From: Gemmatimonadota bacterium
GTDB lineage: Bacteria > Gemmatimonadota > Gemmatimonadetes > Longimicrobiales > Gaopeijiaceae
Assembly: GCA_028874905.1 (NCBI GenBank)
Contig: JAPPGZ010000073.1
Span: 1 to 64,000 of the forward strand
Direction of reading: 5' to 3'
Length of the DNA stretch: 64,000 bases
Part shown: positions 19,101 through 27,548 of the stretch, in pieces
Layout: each line of letters begins with the position of its first letter
Numbering within the stretch: the stretch's first letter is position 1
Translations under genes and position numbers: made by a program
The notes under the pieces: model-generated
Told to the model about the DNA's origin: nothing
Database searches by the model: none
What the model saw: the letters and a program-made list of their open reading frames with translations, nothing else

Positions 19101-19498
19101 CGAAACGGACCGTCCCTCCGAATCTGAGGGCCCGGCACACGAGCATTCTGGGGAACTGCCTTCTGGAGTTGGGGAAGCTCGGACAAGCCAAACGCATCGC
19201 CAGGGGATTTCCGCCCGACACGGCCCCTGGAGGCACATCGGTCTGCCTCATCCTGTTCCACGCACGTCTGCGATCGCGCACCGGAGACGGAGACGGCGCG
19301 CTAAAGATGCTGGAGGACGGTGCCGCGGCCACCCGGAAAGCCGATCCGGTGGCGTGGCTGCGCCTCACGCTGGAGCAGGTCCGTCTGGGGCGGAGAAGTG
19401 GTCTGCCGCTACCGGATCTGGCTGACGAAGCCCACGAACTGGCCCTGTCGCTCGAACTGCCGGGACTCGCTCACGAATTCCTGCCCTTCCAGGAGTGA
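16142..19498 (+). CDS. Large BTAD-like / AAA ATPase / TPR transcriptional regulator
   Basis: A 1118-residue protein. The N-terminus (about 20-110) looks like a winged-helix DNA-binding domain of the SARP/OmpR type, followed by a BTAD-like helical region. Next is a P-loop NTPase with Walker A HGAAGVGKTRFLEEA and Walker B PILLVVDDFHFVDDESA, then a winged-helix tail, then long helical TPR-like repeats to the end. This is the architecture of MalT/SARP-like STAND regulators. The ATG overlaps the AraC stop. The inducer is unknown. The plus-strand gene following it is the Rieske protein, after 164 bases. Confidence 0.75.
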   Translation: MISTPVSTSHRTDGHTGLLLRLFGGPILIREGSPVKLSPFQSALVAITYGLPATEIPRATVQEHLWGGTGTKAVRHRLSQLVYQTNHRCGATVVSLDGEFVRAHPDVVATDLREFDRLIGAENFKAAAELMESGFLSALPKKFVESCADWIRGQQVAHQAKLETAAHASWKNAELTRNGIVAEQAVGTLFRLSPNEEEALRRAMHARALYGSVREAESVYRAFAERALADDDWVPQPETRALLKALRNVYGETASLASVPYTRLGRKIPFLGRATERATLTKRMLQSPDVRPWGTITVHGAAGVGKTRFLEEALKGLSSRQVRVIRIRPEELAADIPLSSLAQGLKAPWVLPFLRELHNPWRSVMLSLLPQFAEDTHMPRRVPLPDGHASRYAGDAFLQLFSTMAKTEPILLVVDDFHFVDDESAMVLQYLHRHWSQGYFNLVVAYRPEELARNTRLSRFTEELKRGPDAESIRLGELSATDSTNLAQSISPITLTDRWLGRMSQLARGNPLFVVELATRPERLPAPDEWDVPIPVSVEHIVARHLAGLDDAGKQVFYALAVLRAAASAAELAQISEATTEKCIGALDRLEASSLISWTGDRARVRHGLVRRAVYRTLSPARRSSLHRSVADLLVSRSDNAVLAAASIHYHRAGDSDRAQLFAVQALERAPKEGVATRLPVLMAAYHVSEEQGRAQIGVRVAWACYRSRRLAGVLHVTEGIMSPGNQLAPSNAIQLGLALTDARHLLGLDNTRTVLAELKRLLDEAGNVGEGWLGPVIRDTILQVLHRSADYEAMDELLAEIGRRPQCREDVARCRTEASLAMKVLCGDRAGGLAHAKRAVEIAMRARLKDEMMYALHRHAVALIAVGRLATPEGQELQAKVTAAARSVEDPASYVQLLLDLTEWHTNTGSLEPAAQMLNEARAVAEHMDCPVVRCTERMARAALALAQGDPQGAKSAIEAVAGRNPAFGDAAADESGVTSNAIDQAKRTVPPNLRARHTSILGNCLLELGKLGQAKRIARGFPPDTAPGGTSVCLILFHARLRSRTGDGDGALKMLEDGAAATRKADPVAWLRLTLEQVRLGRRSGLPLPDLADEAHELALSLELPGLAHEFLPFQE

Positions 19499-19539
19499 CT
19501 GTCCGGCCCCGTGCCAGCCCGCCCGCAATACCGCAGTAT

Positions 19540-19582
19540 GTATACTAAAGATTACAATATGTAAAGTATACATTACATTGCG
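19540..19582 (+). promoter_or_regulatory. Putative operator/promoter of the Rieske-cytochrome b operon
   Basis: A 43-base AT-rich element with 34 of 43 bases identical, without gaps, to 109-151 upstream of the molybdate regulator. It includes GTATACTAAAGATTAC (19540-19555), TTACAATATGTAA and TTACATT. A 9-bp inverted repeat ATGTATACT (19538-19546) / AGTATACAT (19565-19573) also spans it. It ends 80 bases before the Rieske start. Confidence 0.55.
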
Positions 19583-19662
19583 GTGTCTCACGCTCGTCCG
19601 TAACTTCCGCCGGCACCCTCACCAACGAGGCAACGACACCGGAAGCCGGATATCCAAACGCG

Positions 19663-20235
19663 ATGAGCAGCCAAGCGCCGCATCCACCCAGGGAAGAGAC
19701 CACCGGCACCAGCGGCCAGGCCCGCCGGGGCTTTCTTGCCGGGGCCGGAGCGATCGCGGCGGCCGGACTCGCCTTCCTCGCTCCCGTCTGGTCGGGCCTT
19801 CGCGTCGTGTTCGACCCGCTTCGGCGCACCGCAAGGGACCCGGCACTGGTTCCGGTCACGCGGCTCGCGGCCGTGCCCGCCGACGGTGTACCGCGAAAGT
19901 TCCGCGTCGTGACGGACCGGGTCGACGCGTGGAACACACAACGCAACATGCCGGTGGGCGCGGTCTACCTCCGCCGCACCGAGGATTCGCTGCAGGCGTT
20001 CAACGTCATCTGCCCCCACGCCGGCTGCTTCGTGAACCTGGCGGCCGACCACTCCCGGTTCGTGTGTCCCTGCCACAAGAGCAGCTTCGACCTCGAGGGC
20101 GCCGTCGACGACCCCGCAAGCCCGAGCCCCCGCGACATGGACGAGCTCGAAGTGGAGGTCCGTGAGGGGGACGAGATCTGGGTGCGGTTCCAGAACTTCC
20201 TTCCCGGCCGCTCCGACAAGACTCCGGTCGCGTGA
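19663..20235 (+). CDS. Rieske 2Fe-2S protein of a cytochrome bc complex
   Basis: A 190-residue protein. The twin-arginine signal RRGFLAGAGAIAAAG (from residue 21) doubles as a membrane anchor. Cluster ligands are C117 and H119 (CPHAGC) and C135 and H138 (CPCHKS), with the disulfide pair C122/C137 conserved. It takes electrons from quinol at the outer face and passes them to cytochrome c. The stop overlaps the cytochrome b GTG (GTGA). No strong ribosome-binding site is seen at 19663. Confidence 0.92.
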   Translation: MSSQAPHPPREETTGTSGQARRGFLAGAGAIAAAGLAFLAPVWSGLRVVFDPLRRTARDPALVPVTRLAAVPADGVPRKFRVVTDRVDAWNTQRNMPVGAVYLRRTEDSLQAFNVICPHAGCFVNLAADHSRFVCPCHKSSFDLEGAVDDPASPSPRDMDELEVEVREGDEIWVRFQNFLPGRSDKTPVA

Positions 20236-22100
20236 AATCGCTTCTCGCCTGGCTCGACGACCGGACGGGGTATCGGGCGATGCTCCGCAAGGCGCTCGTG
20301 GAGTCCATTCCAGGCGGAGCGAAGTGGCGCTACGTGTGGGGCAGCACGCTGACCTTCGCGATCGCCGTGCAGTTCGTGACCGGGGTGATCCTGTGGGCCG
20401 CGTACAGTCCCAACGCGCAGGGCGCCTGGGAGAGCGTCTACTACATCGAGCACGTGATGGCCGGCGGCTGGATGCTGCGCGGAATCCACCACTACATGGC
20501 CCACGCCACCATGATCCTGCTCGTCCTCCACCTCATGCAGGTGGTCGTGGCGGGCGCGTACAAGGCCCCCCGCGAGGTCAACTTCTGGTTCGGCATCGTC
20601 CTGCTGCACATCGTGCTCGGCCTGTCCCTGACAGGCTACCTGCTCCCCTGGGACCAGAAGGGCTACTGGGCGACCAAGGTGGCCACGAGCATCGCGTCGA
20701 TCACGCCGTTGGTGGGCCCGGCCATGCAGAAGGTCCTCGTCGGCGGCGCGGACTACGGCCATCTCACCCTGACCCGCTTCTTCGCGCTCCACGCGGGCGT
20801 GCTGCCGGGCGCGCTGATCGCACTGATCGCCGGCCACGTGTACCTGTTCCGGCGGCACGGGGTGACGACCGGGGGGCCCGGCGCGCAGATGGCCGATACC
20901 GGACCCGGGGCCGTGTTGGCGGGAGATGAGGGCGGCGATCCGGCCCCGGCCGCCGATGCGGCGCGGACCGGCCAGTTCTGGCCCGATCAGGCCCTGCGGG
21001 ACGCCGTGGCCTGCCTCGCGGTGACGGCGGCCGTGCTCTACCTCGTGATCCGCACGGGGGGAGCGCCGCTGGGGGGACCCGCGGACGCTGCAGAGCCCTA
21101 CGCGGCCGCGCGGCCGGAATGGTACTTCATGTTCCTGTTCCAGTGGCTGAAGTACTTCCCTGCGGGCACCGAGGTCATCGGGGCGATCGTGATTCCCGGG
21201 ATGGTGGTGACCCTGATCGCGCTGATGCCGCTGGCCGGGCGGTGGCGCCTGGGTCATCGCTTCAACCTGGGCCTGACGGGCGGCGTCCTCGCAGGCGTCG
21301 CGCTCCTCACCTGGCTGGCATACGCTCAGGATCGGGCCGACCCGGACTTCGTCTTCGCCCAGACCAACGCCGAAGCCGAAGCCGAGCGCGCCGTGGAGTT
21401 GGCCGGAGCGGGCGGCGGGATTCCCGCGAGCGGGGCTCTGGCGTTGCTTCGGGAGGATCCGCTGACCCAGGGCCCGCGTCTCTTCGCCGAGCGGTGCGCC
21501 AGCTGCCACACCTACGATGGCCATGACGGCATGGGACGCCCATTGCCGGAACCCCAGACCGCCGCCGACCTGAAACGGTTCGCCAGCCGGGAGTGGATCG
21601 AGGGGCTGCTGGATCCGGAGCGGATCGCCACGCCCGAGTACTTCGGCGGCACCGATTTCGCCCGCGGCCGGATGGTGCGGATGGTGCAGAGCCGGGTCGC
21701 CGGCTTCACCCACGAGCAGCAGGAGGATCTGGCCAAAGTGATCAAGGCCGTGTCGGCGCAGGCGGTGCTGCCGTATCAGGCGCAAGCCGACGAGGCGGAC
21801 CAGGCGGAGATCATGGAGGGCACGGCGCTGATCTCATCGGCGTCGGTCGGGTGCACCGAGTGCCACGAATTCCAGGATGTGGTCGAGCAGCCTCTCGGTC
21901 CGACGCTGACCGGGTTCGGGTCGGAGGAGTGGCTGACCGCGTTCATCCGCGACGCCTCGCACCCGCGCTTCTACGGCGACCGCAACGACCGCATGCCGGC
22001 GTTCGGCCCCGAGGAGATCCTCACCGACGAAGAAATCCGGCTGCTGGTGGACTGGCTTCGAGAGGATTGGCACCGAGGAGGGGAGGAGGGCGGGTCGTGA
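20232..22100 (+). CDS. Cytochrome b fused to a di-haem cytochrome c domain
   Basis: A 622-residue fusion. Residues 1-400 are cytochrome b with haem ligands H86, H100, H187 and H202; the 14-residue gap in the second pair is b6-like. The quinone-site motif PEWY is in RPEWYFMFLFQWL. The C-terminal 220 residues hold two CxxCH haem c sites, C422-H426 (CASCH) and C541-H545 (CTECH). With the Rieske protein this makes a compact quinol:acceptor oxidoreductase without a separate cytochrome c1 gene. It ends 24 bases from the convergent qhpE stop. Confidence 0.9.
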   Translation: MKSLLAWLDDRTGYRAMLRKALVESIPGGAKWRYVWGSTLTFAIAVQFVTGVILWAAYSPNAQGAWESVYYIEHVMAGGWMLRGIHHYMAHATMILLVLHLMQVVVAGAYKAPREVNFWFGIVLLHIVLGLSLTGYLLPWDQKGYWATKVATSIASITPLVGPAMQKVLVGGADYGHLTLTRFFALHAGVLPGALIALIAGHVYLFRRHGVTTGGPGAQMADTGPGAVLAGDEGGDPAPAADAARTGQFWPDQALRDAVACLAVTAAVLYLVIRTGGAPLGGPADAAEPYAAARPEWYFMFLFQWLKYFPAGTEVIGAIVIPGMVVTLIALMPLAGRWRLGHRFNLGLTGGVLAGVALLTWLAYAQDRADPDFVFAQTNAEAEAERAVELAGAGGGIPASGALALLREDPLTQGPRLFAERCASCHTYDGHDGMGRPLPEPQTAADLKRFASREWIEGLLDPERIATPEYFGGTDFARGRMVRMVQSRVAGFTHEQQEDLAKVIKAVSAQAVLPYQAQADEADQAEIMEGTALISSASVGCTECHEFQDVVEQPLGPTLTGFGSEEWLTAFIRDASHPRFYGDRNDRMPAFGPEEILTDEEIRLLVDWLREDWHRGGEEGGS

Positions 22101-22124
22101 TGAGCGAGATCGTCCGCCGGCCGG

Positions 22125-22838
22125 TCAGCCGTCGGACTTCGCCCCCAGCAACCCCCGACAGACGTCCGGCGTCAGCGGACCGCTGAACCCCTCCACACGG
22201 CGCGCCAAAATGCCCGTCACGTTGGCGACCGCGAAGCTGATTCCGTTCAGGTTGCGCTCCACCGCCACGCCCGGGATCGGCCTGGGGTAGGGCGAGGCCG
22301 CGACCACCCAATCCCTGCCAGGACTCTCCACGTCTTCGCCCTGCCCGTGCTCCCGCACCTCCACGCATTCACGCGGGACTGCCGCGTCCATCACAACCCC
22401 CACCGCCGACGGCAACGAGCCCGGCCACCACTGTTGCCCGTCCGCTTCGGCCGCGGCCACCACCACGCCCCCGGCGCGCCCCAGCCGCTCCACTGCCTCA
22501 TTCAGCATGCCAGCATGCTCCTCGCGCAACGTCCCGAGGCTCAGGTTGACGACCCGGATGCGCCGCTCCACCGCCCAGTCGACCGCGGCGACCAGCGCCT
22601 GCATGCTGGTCCTCAGCCGATCCTCGAAGACGCGCACCGCGAAGATGTCGGCCGCCGGCGCCTTCTCCTGGATTGCGGCGAAGACCGCGGTGCCGTGGCC
22701 GAGCCGATCGACGTAGTCATGCGACACGTCTCCGGCGAGGTCGATCCGCACGCCCCCCGCGACGCCGCTCACATGCGGGTGATCCGGGTTGACGCCGCTG
22801 TCGATGACGGCGACGGTGACGCTGCGATCACCCACCAC
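22125..22838 (-). CDS. qhpE: QHNDH gamma-subunit maturation protease QhpE (subtilisin-like)
   Basis: A 237-residue S8 protease without signal peptide, so cytoplasmic. The triad is complete: D13 in VIDSGV, H48 in GHGTAV and S201 in NGISFAVAN. It is shorter than secreted subtilisins, as known for QhpE, which cuts the leader from the cross-linked gamma subunit. Its start overlaps the end of qhpF by 11 bases. It is the last gene of the cluster. Confidence 0.85.
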   Translation of the reverse strand: MVGDRSVTVAVIDSGVNPDHPHVSGVAGGVRIDLAGDVSHDYVDRLGHGTAVFAAIQEKAPAADIFAVRVFEDRLRTSMQALVAAVDWAVERRIRVVNLSLGTLREEHAGMLNEAVERLGRAGGVVVAAAEADGQQWWPGSLPSAVGVVMDAAVPRECVEVREHGQGEDVESPGRDWVVAASPYPRPIPGVAVERNLNGISFAVANVTGILARRVEGFSGPLTPDVCRGLLGAKSDG

Positions 22839-24477
22839 CCACCTCCACCACCCGGTCCACCCCCCGCAGCATCTCCTCCCGGTGTGTGATCAGCACGGTC
22901 GTCCTGCCCCTCATGACTTCGCGGTAGGCGCCCACCACGTGCGCCTGGGCCTCCGCGTCCAGCGCGCTCGTCGCTTCGTCCAGCACTAGCACGGCCGGAT
23001 CGGCCAGCAGCGCCCGCGCGATCGCCACGCGCTGCCGCTCGCCCGCCGAAAGCTGCCGGCCTTCCTCGCCCACCACCGTGCCGAGGCCGTCGGGGAGCCC
23101 CGCCACGAAGTCGCCCAGTCCCGCGCGCTCGACGGCCCGCATCACCGCCGCTTCGTCCGCGTCCGGCCGCGCGTACCGCACGTTCTCCAGGATCGAGGTG
23201 TTGAAGACGAATGCGGCCTGGTCGACAAGGGAGACATTCGTACGCAACTCCGCCAGGCCGATGTCCCGAACATCCCTCCCGTCCAGCAATACACGCCCTG
23301 AATCGGGATCGAGATGGCGGACGATCAGGTCGGCCACCGTCGACTTCCCACCCCCGGAAGGACCCACCAGAGCCACCACCTCACCCGGCGCGACGGTCAT
23401 CCCGAACCCCTCGAGCACCGCGCCGCCACGGCCGTGCCCGCACGACACGTCCTCGAAGACCAGCTCGCCGCGCACGGGACCCAGCGCGGCCGGCGACTCG
23501 GCGTCTGCCACCTCGATCGGCTCGTCGAGCAGCTCGTGCACGCGGCGCAGCGAGACCCGCGCGGTCGCGATCCCCGTGTACAGCCCCATGAGCCCCTGCA
23601 CCGGGCCGATCAGGCGCATCTGGTAGGCCATGAACGCGGTGAAGGTGCCCAGCGTGATCACGCCGCCGATCACGCGCGACCCGCCGTACAGGAACACCAC
23701 CGCCGTGCTGGCCGACAGCAGCAGCCCAGGCAGTCCGCCCGCCAGGTAGCGCAGCCGCTGCATCTTCATCAGCGAGTCCACGAACGAGTCGTTCCGCTCG
23801 CGGAATCGGGCTGCTTCGCGTGCGGCGGCGTTCGAGGCGGCGACCAGGCGGACCCCCCGCAGGGTCTCGATCAGGAAGGTGCCGATGTCGGCGCTGCGCT
23901 CGCGCATCACGCGGACGCGCACCTCAAGGCGGCGCCGGTAGCGCACCAGCGCCCAGATCGCGGGCGGCAGCAGCACAGCAGCGGCCAGGAACAGCCGCCA
24001 GTCGAGCCACAGCAGCATGCCGACCGTTCCCACCAGAAACGCCACGTTCCCCACCCACGCCAGCGCCGTGTCCGCGAGCACGCGCTGGATCTCGCCCACG
24101 TCGTTGTTGATCCGCGACATGATCTCGCCGAGCGGGGTGCGGGCGAAAAAGCGGGGCGACAGGCGCTGCAGGTGCCGGTAGACCGCGAGCCGCATGTCGA
24201 AGAGGATTTCGGCCGACACCTTCGTGTACCGCAGCCCGCTCGCCACGTTCAGGCCGAAGCTGGCGGCGGTGACGGCGAGGAAGAGGCCGACCACGCGCAC
24301 GAGTGCGCCGAGATCGCCGCCCAGGAGCGCATCGTCGACCAGGGTGCGGGTCAGGTAGGGCACGTAGAGGGCGAGTGCCGTGCCAACCAGGTTGAGTCCG
24401 AGAATGACGGCTAGCCGACCCCTGTAGGGGACAACGTAGGCGAGGCCGCGGCGGAGTTCGGGGTCCAGGATGGCCAT
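22828..24477 (-). CDS. qhpF: QHNDH ABC exporter QhpF
   Basis: A 549-residue half-transporter. The N-terminal 300 residues form a six-helix exporter domain, and the C-terminal ATPase has Walker A GPSGGGKST, signature LSAGERQRVAIARAL and Walker B VLVLDEATSALD. In characterised QHNDH clusters QhpF is needed to move the cross-linked gamma subunit, which lacks a Sec signal, to the periplasm. Position between qhpB and qhpE fits this role. The lipid-flippase branch (MsbA-like) is the alternative if context is ignored. Confidence 0.83.
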   Translation of the reverse strand: MAILDPELRRGLAYVVPYRGRLAVILGLNLVGTALALYVPYLTRTLVDDALLGGDLGALVRVVGLFLAVTAASFGLNVASGLRYTKVSAEILFDMRLAVYRHLQRLSPRFFARTPLGEIMSRINNDVGEIQRVLADTALAWVGNVAFLVGTVGMLLWLDWRLFLAAAVLLPPAIWALVRYRRRLEVRVRVMRERSADIGTFLIETLRGVRLVAASNAAAREAARFRERNDSFVDSLMKMQRLRYLAGGLPGLLLSASTAVVFLYGGSRVIGGVITLGTFTAFMAYQMRLIGPVQGLMGLYTGIATARVSLRRVHELLDEPIEVADAESPAALGPVRGELVFEDVSCGHGRGGAVLEGFGMTVAPGEVVALVGPSGGGKSTVADLIVRHLDPDSGRVLLDGRDVRDIGLAELRTNVSLVDQAAFVFNTSILENVRYARPDADEAAVMRAVERAGLGDFVAGLPDGLGTVVGEEGRQLSAGERQRVAIARALLADPAVLVLDEATSALDAEAQAHVVGAYREVMRGRTTVLITHREEMLRGVDRVVEVGGG

Positions 24478-24509
24478 TCAGCGCGCCTCCGGTCGGGGCT
24501 CGCCCCCCC

Positions 24510-25652
24510 TTACCCCGCCCGCCCCGTCCCCTCCGGAATCATGACAAAGCTTGTCATATCCGCGTCGAAGGTCACGGTCCGGATGAACTCGTAGGTAACG
24601 GCGTCGTAGACGTCGATCGTCGCGCCGGCGTTGTAGATGTACAGCAGCTCGCCGTTGGAGCTGACCTCCAGGCCCATGCGCGGACGCCCCGCAAAGCGCT
24701 GCCGGTTCTCGACGCGGCGGCCTTCCAGATCGAAGGTCCAGAACTCGTAGTTCCCGATCTGCTGCACCAGGCCGTAGCCCTTGTTGCCGCCGGGCGCGAG
24801 ACGGAAGCTGACCGGAGAGCTCGGCCCCAGGGTGAAGAAGTCGACATCCCGCTCCGCCAGGTTGACCCGCGCGATGCCCATCATGCGGCGGTTCTGCACG
24901 GGGTCGGTGAAGTTGAAGAGGCCGGTGTGGAAGCCCCTTTCGTCGTGCAGGCTGGTGGGGAACCCGAAGCTGAAGCGGCCCAGTCCCTCTTCGAACGGAC
25001 GCGAGAGGTCCCAGCGGTCCACTTCCGTGAAGCCCTCGGTCTCGAGCACGATGATACTGCCCCGGCTGAAGAAGTACAGGTACTCCCCCTCCGGCGAGAA
25101 CATGAGGCGCGCCCTGCGGCCACCTTCGCCCTCCGGCCAGGGAATAGTGTCGGTGACCGCCTTCTCCTCCAGATCGTACTTGAGCAGTACCGCTTCGTCG
25201 ATCTCCCAGCGGTCGATTCGCTTCGTGTACCGCATGGTGTTGAGGACGACGAATTCCTCAGCGGGGTCGACCTCCATCCCCCAGATCCGGACCTTCCGGT
25301 TCCCGCGGCTCAGGGTGAAGCTGTCGAGGGACCGGCGGGTGGCCACGTCGAAGATCTCGATCTCCTCGAACTCCGCGTCGCGGACGTAGATGCGCTCGTG
25401 ATTGGCGGACAGCGTCAGCCCGATCGGGATCCCGATGGACGTCTCGAACTCGTCCACGATTTCGAGCGAATTCTCGTCGATGACCTTGATCGAATGGTCG
25501 TACGCCGCCATGTAGATGACGCCGTTACCGCCGCCCTGGGCGTGGGCGGGGCTGGGGGTGCCGGCCAGGCCGACCAGCCCGGCGGTCAGAAGCGCCGCGC
25601 GGCCGATGGCCGGCGGGCGGGCGGGCCGTAGTAACAGGCTCGGACGTATCAC
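24510..25652 (-). CDS. qhpB: QHNDH beta subunit
   Basis: A 380-residue periplasmic beta-propeller subunit. The signal peptide ends near SPAHAQ, and propeller blades appear as repeated YD.. and V.DE.. strands (YMAAYDHSIKVIDENSLEIVDEFETSIG). This resembles the amine-dehydrogenase beta-chain and YVTN-like families. The GTG start at 25652 overlaps the gamma stop (GTGA). It sits next to gamma, as in known operons, and caps the CTQ site. Confidence 0.88.
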   Translation of the reverse strand: MIRPSLLLRPARPPAIGRAALLTAGLVGLAGTPSPAHAQGGGNGVIYMAAYDHSIKVIDENSLEIVDEFETSIGIPIGLTLSANHERIYVRDAEFEEIEIFDVATRRSLDSFTLSRGNRKVRIWGMEVDPAEEFVVLNTMRYTKRIDRWEIDEAVLLKYDLEEKAVTDTIPWPEGEGGRRARLMFSPEGEYLYFFSRGSIIVLETEGFTEVDRWDLSRPFEEGLGRFSFGFPTSLHDERGFHTGLFNFTDPVQNRRMMGIARVNLAERDVDFFTLGPSSPVSFRLAPGGNKGYGLVQQIGNYEFWTFDLEGRRVENRQRFAGRPRMGLEVSSNGELLYIYNAGATIDVYDAVTYEFIRTVTFDADMTSFVMIPEGTGRAG

Positions 25653-26041
25653 GGGAAGATCAGGTCGATCTTGCGCCAGTCCTTCTGCGCTGCGGCGCAC
25701 TTGCCGGTCCAGTCCGGCGCGTGGTTGAGCTGGTCCGGGACGTGAGCGGGCCAGAAGCAGGCCAAGTGGCAGTCGAAGAGGTCACGTTCGACGGGCTGAC
25801 AGAGTCCGGCGGTTCCCCCGGTCGAGTCCACTTCCCAACCGGGGGCGAACACAAGCGAGCACCCCAGCGGGATGTGCGGCCCCTCGCGGCTCTCCAAGCC
25901 GACGACGTCGAGGTCGCCCGGATCGGCGGGCAGGGGCGAGGGCACCGGCGCACCGCCCGCGGCCGCCGACCCGCCACCCGGCGGCGCGACATGCTCCTGG
26001 ATCCGCCGCGCCTTCTGATTGATGGCTTTCAGGTGGTCCAC
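25649..26041 (-). CDS. qhpC: QHNDH gamma subunit precursor (CTQ-bearing peptide)
   Basis: A 130-residue precursor. Counting from a constant offset of 54 to the Paracoccus mature numbering, all eight cross-link positions are present with no gap: C61-E70, C81-D87 and C95-D103 for the thioethers, and C91-W97 for the cysteine tryptophylquinone. The leader is about 54 residues with a Gly/Ala/Pro-rich stretch, about twice the 28 of Paracoccus. The GTG start at 26041 has a strong AAGGAGG about 8 bases upstream. No Sec signal is seen, consistent with export by QhpF after modification. Confidence 0.93.
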   Translation of the reverse strand: MDHLKAINQKARRIQEHVAPPGGGSAAAGGAPVPSPLPADPGDLDVVGLESREGPHIPLGCSLVFAPGWEVDSTGGTAGLCQPVERDLFDCHLACFWPAHVPDQLNHAPDWTGKCAAAQKDWRKIDLIFP

Positions 26042-26057
26042 TTGTCCGCCTCCTTCC

Positions 26058-27548
26058 TCATGATTCGAACTGCTCCAGGTACCCCGGGTTCTTGACCGCG
26101 ATCTCGCCGTAGACCTCCAGGCAGGTGTTGGTCCAGCTCCGGATCCAGTCGCAGTAGTGCAGGTTCGCCACGCCCGTGTCGCCGTAGCGCACGTGCGCTT
26201 CGTGATAACAGCCGCCGGCGCACAGCGGGCGCGCCCAGCATGTGCTGCAGTCGGTCTTGTTGGCCACGTGATGGTGTCCGAGGAACTCGAACTGGCGCTT
26301 GCGGTCGAGCCCGGTGTGCACCGACCCGATGCTGTGGTCGTCCGACCCCGCGAACCGGTGGCAGAGCGCCACGTCGCCGTCGGTGGCCACGCCCATCAGC
26401 CCCAGCCCGGCGCCGCACGGGAAGGCCTTGCTGACACCCTTGTGGATCTCCTCGATCGTGTCCTTGACGTTCGAGAACCCGTGGTGCCGGTCGTCGACCG
26501 CGAACTCGAGGAACTCCTGCGCCAGCTCCTCGAACTGGCCGAGCATGCGGTCGAACCCGGCGTCTTGAATAGCGTAGCCGCGGCCGTCGGCGGTCGTCAC
26601 GGGAGCGAACCCGACCTCCCAGAACCCTACCTCGTCGCGCAGATGGTGAAAGATGCGCGGGACGTCGAGGGTTTGGCGGGTGAGCGTCACGCGGGCCCCG
26701 ATCGGCCGCGTGCGGTGGCGCTCCAGCAGGCGCTTGATCTTCGGCAGGGCGTAGTCGTAGCTGCCCATTCCGTTCTTGAAGACGCGGAACTTGTCCTGCA
26801 TCTCCTTAGGCCCGTCGATGCTGACGGTGACGCCGATCCGGTTCTCGGCCAGCCAGTCGATCACCTTGTCGCGCAGCAGCGTGCCGTTGGTGGTCAGCGA
26901 GAAGTCGACATCCTTCCCCAACTCCACGGCGCGCTCGCGCGCGTAGGCCACGGTGCTCCTGAGGACCTTGAAGTTGAGCAGCGTCTCGCCGCCGAAGAAG
27001 GTGAGGTGCGCGACCGGCAGATCGCCCGACTGCTCGAACATGAAGTCGACGCTCTTCCGTGCGGTCTCCTCGCTCATGTAGTTGGGCGCGGGATCGCACG
27101 TGGTGTCGACGATCTTGTCCTCGCCGTACTCGTAGCAGTACGTGCACGCCAGGTTGCACTTGTTGGTGACGTTGAGGACCATCGTGGTGAGCGGGAAGTC
27201 CGCCTGGGGCAGTACCCGCGGGAAGGTCTGTTTCGGGGCCGTGGTGAGGCCGATCGCCTGCACGCGCACCAGCTCGGCCAGGCTCCGCCGCACGGCGGGT
27301 TCGCCGAAGCGGGGGGCGAGCGCGGTGACGAGGTCGTCTTCGCTCGCGGCACCCGCGTCGAGGGCCTGCAGAACCGCGACGGACGGCTCGTCGAGGTAGA
27401 AGACGGCGGCCGACGGCACCAGGTAGAGGAAGGTCTCGCCCGCCGCCTCGAATGGGTGGAACTCGCGCTGGGCGAGGAAGACGGGGTCGGCGGCGCTGGC
27501 GCCGTTGCTGGCGGTCCCCGGCGTGCCGGTCGTTGCCCCCGCGCTCAT
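26058..27548 (-). CDS. qhpD: Radical SAM/SPASM peptide-modifying enzyme QhpD
   Basis: A 496-residue enzyme that forms the Cys-Asp/Glu thioether bridges in the gamma subunit. Residues about 25-100 look like a PqqD-type leader-recognition domain. The radical SAM cluster is C131-x3-C135-x2-C138 (CNLACTYC). C-terminal SPASM cysteines follow in CGAGLGLMG...ALCHRF and CSTCWARPLCAGGCYHEA, giving two auxiliary clusters. The ATG at 27548 overlaps the alpha stop (ATGA), and it sits directly upstream of gamma, its substrate. Confidence 0.92.
   Translation of the reverse strand: MSAGATTGTPGTASNGASAADPVFLAQREFHPFEAAGETFLYLVPSAAVFYLDEPSVAVLQALDAGAASEDDLVTALAPRFGEPAVRRSLAELVRVQAIGLTTAPKQTFPRVLPQADFPLTTMVLNVTNKCNLACTYCYEYGEDKIVDTTCDPAPNYMSEETARKSVDFMFEQSGDLPVAHLTFFGGETLLNFKVLRSTVAYARERAVELGKDVDFSLTTNGTLLRDKVIDWLAENRIGVTVSIDGPKEMQDKFRVFKNGMGSYDYALPKIKRLLERHRTRPIGARVTLTRQTLDVPRIFHHLRDEVGFWEVGFAPVTTADGRGYAIQDAGFDRMLGQFEELAQEFLEFAVDDRHHGFSNVKDTIEEIHKGVSKAFPCGAGLGLMGVATDGDVALCHRFAGSDDHSIGSVHTGLDRKRQFEFLGHHHVANKTDCSTCWARPLCAGGCYHEAHVRYGDTGVANLHYCDWIRSWTNTCLEVYGEIAVKNPGYLEQFES

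Noticed and set aside
24541-24558. Inverted repeat ATGACAA/TTGTCAT inside qhpB as an operator
   Set aside because: It lies in the coding end of the beta subunit with no promoter nearby and is short; chance or codon use is more likely.
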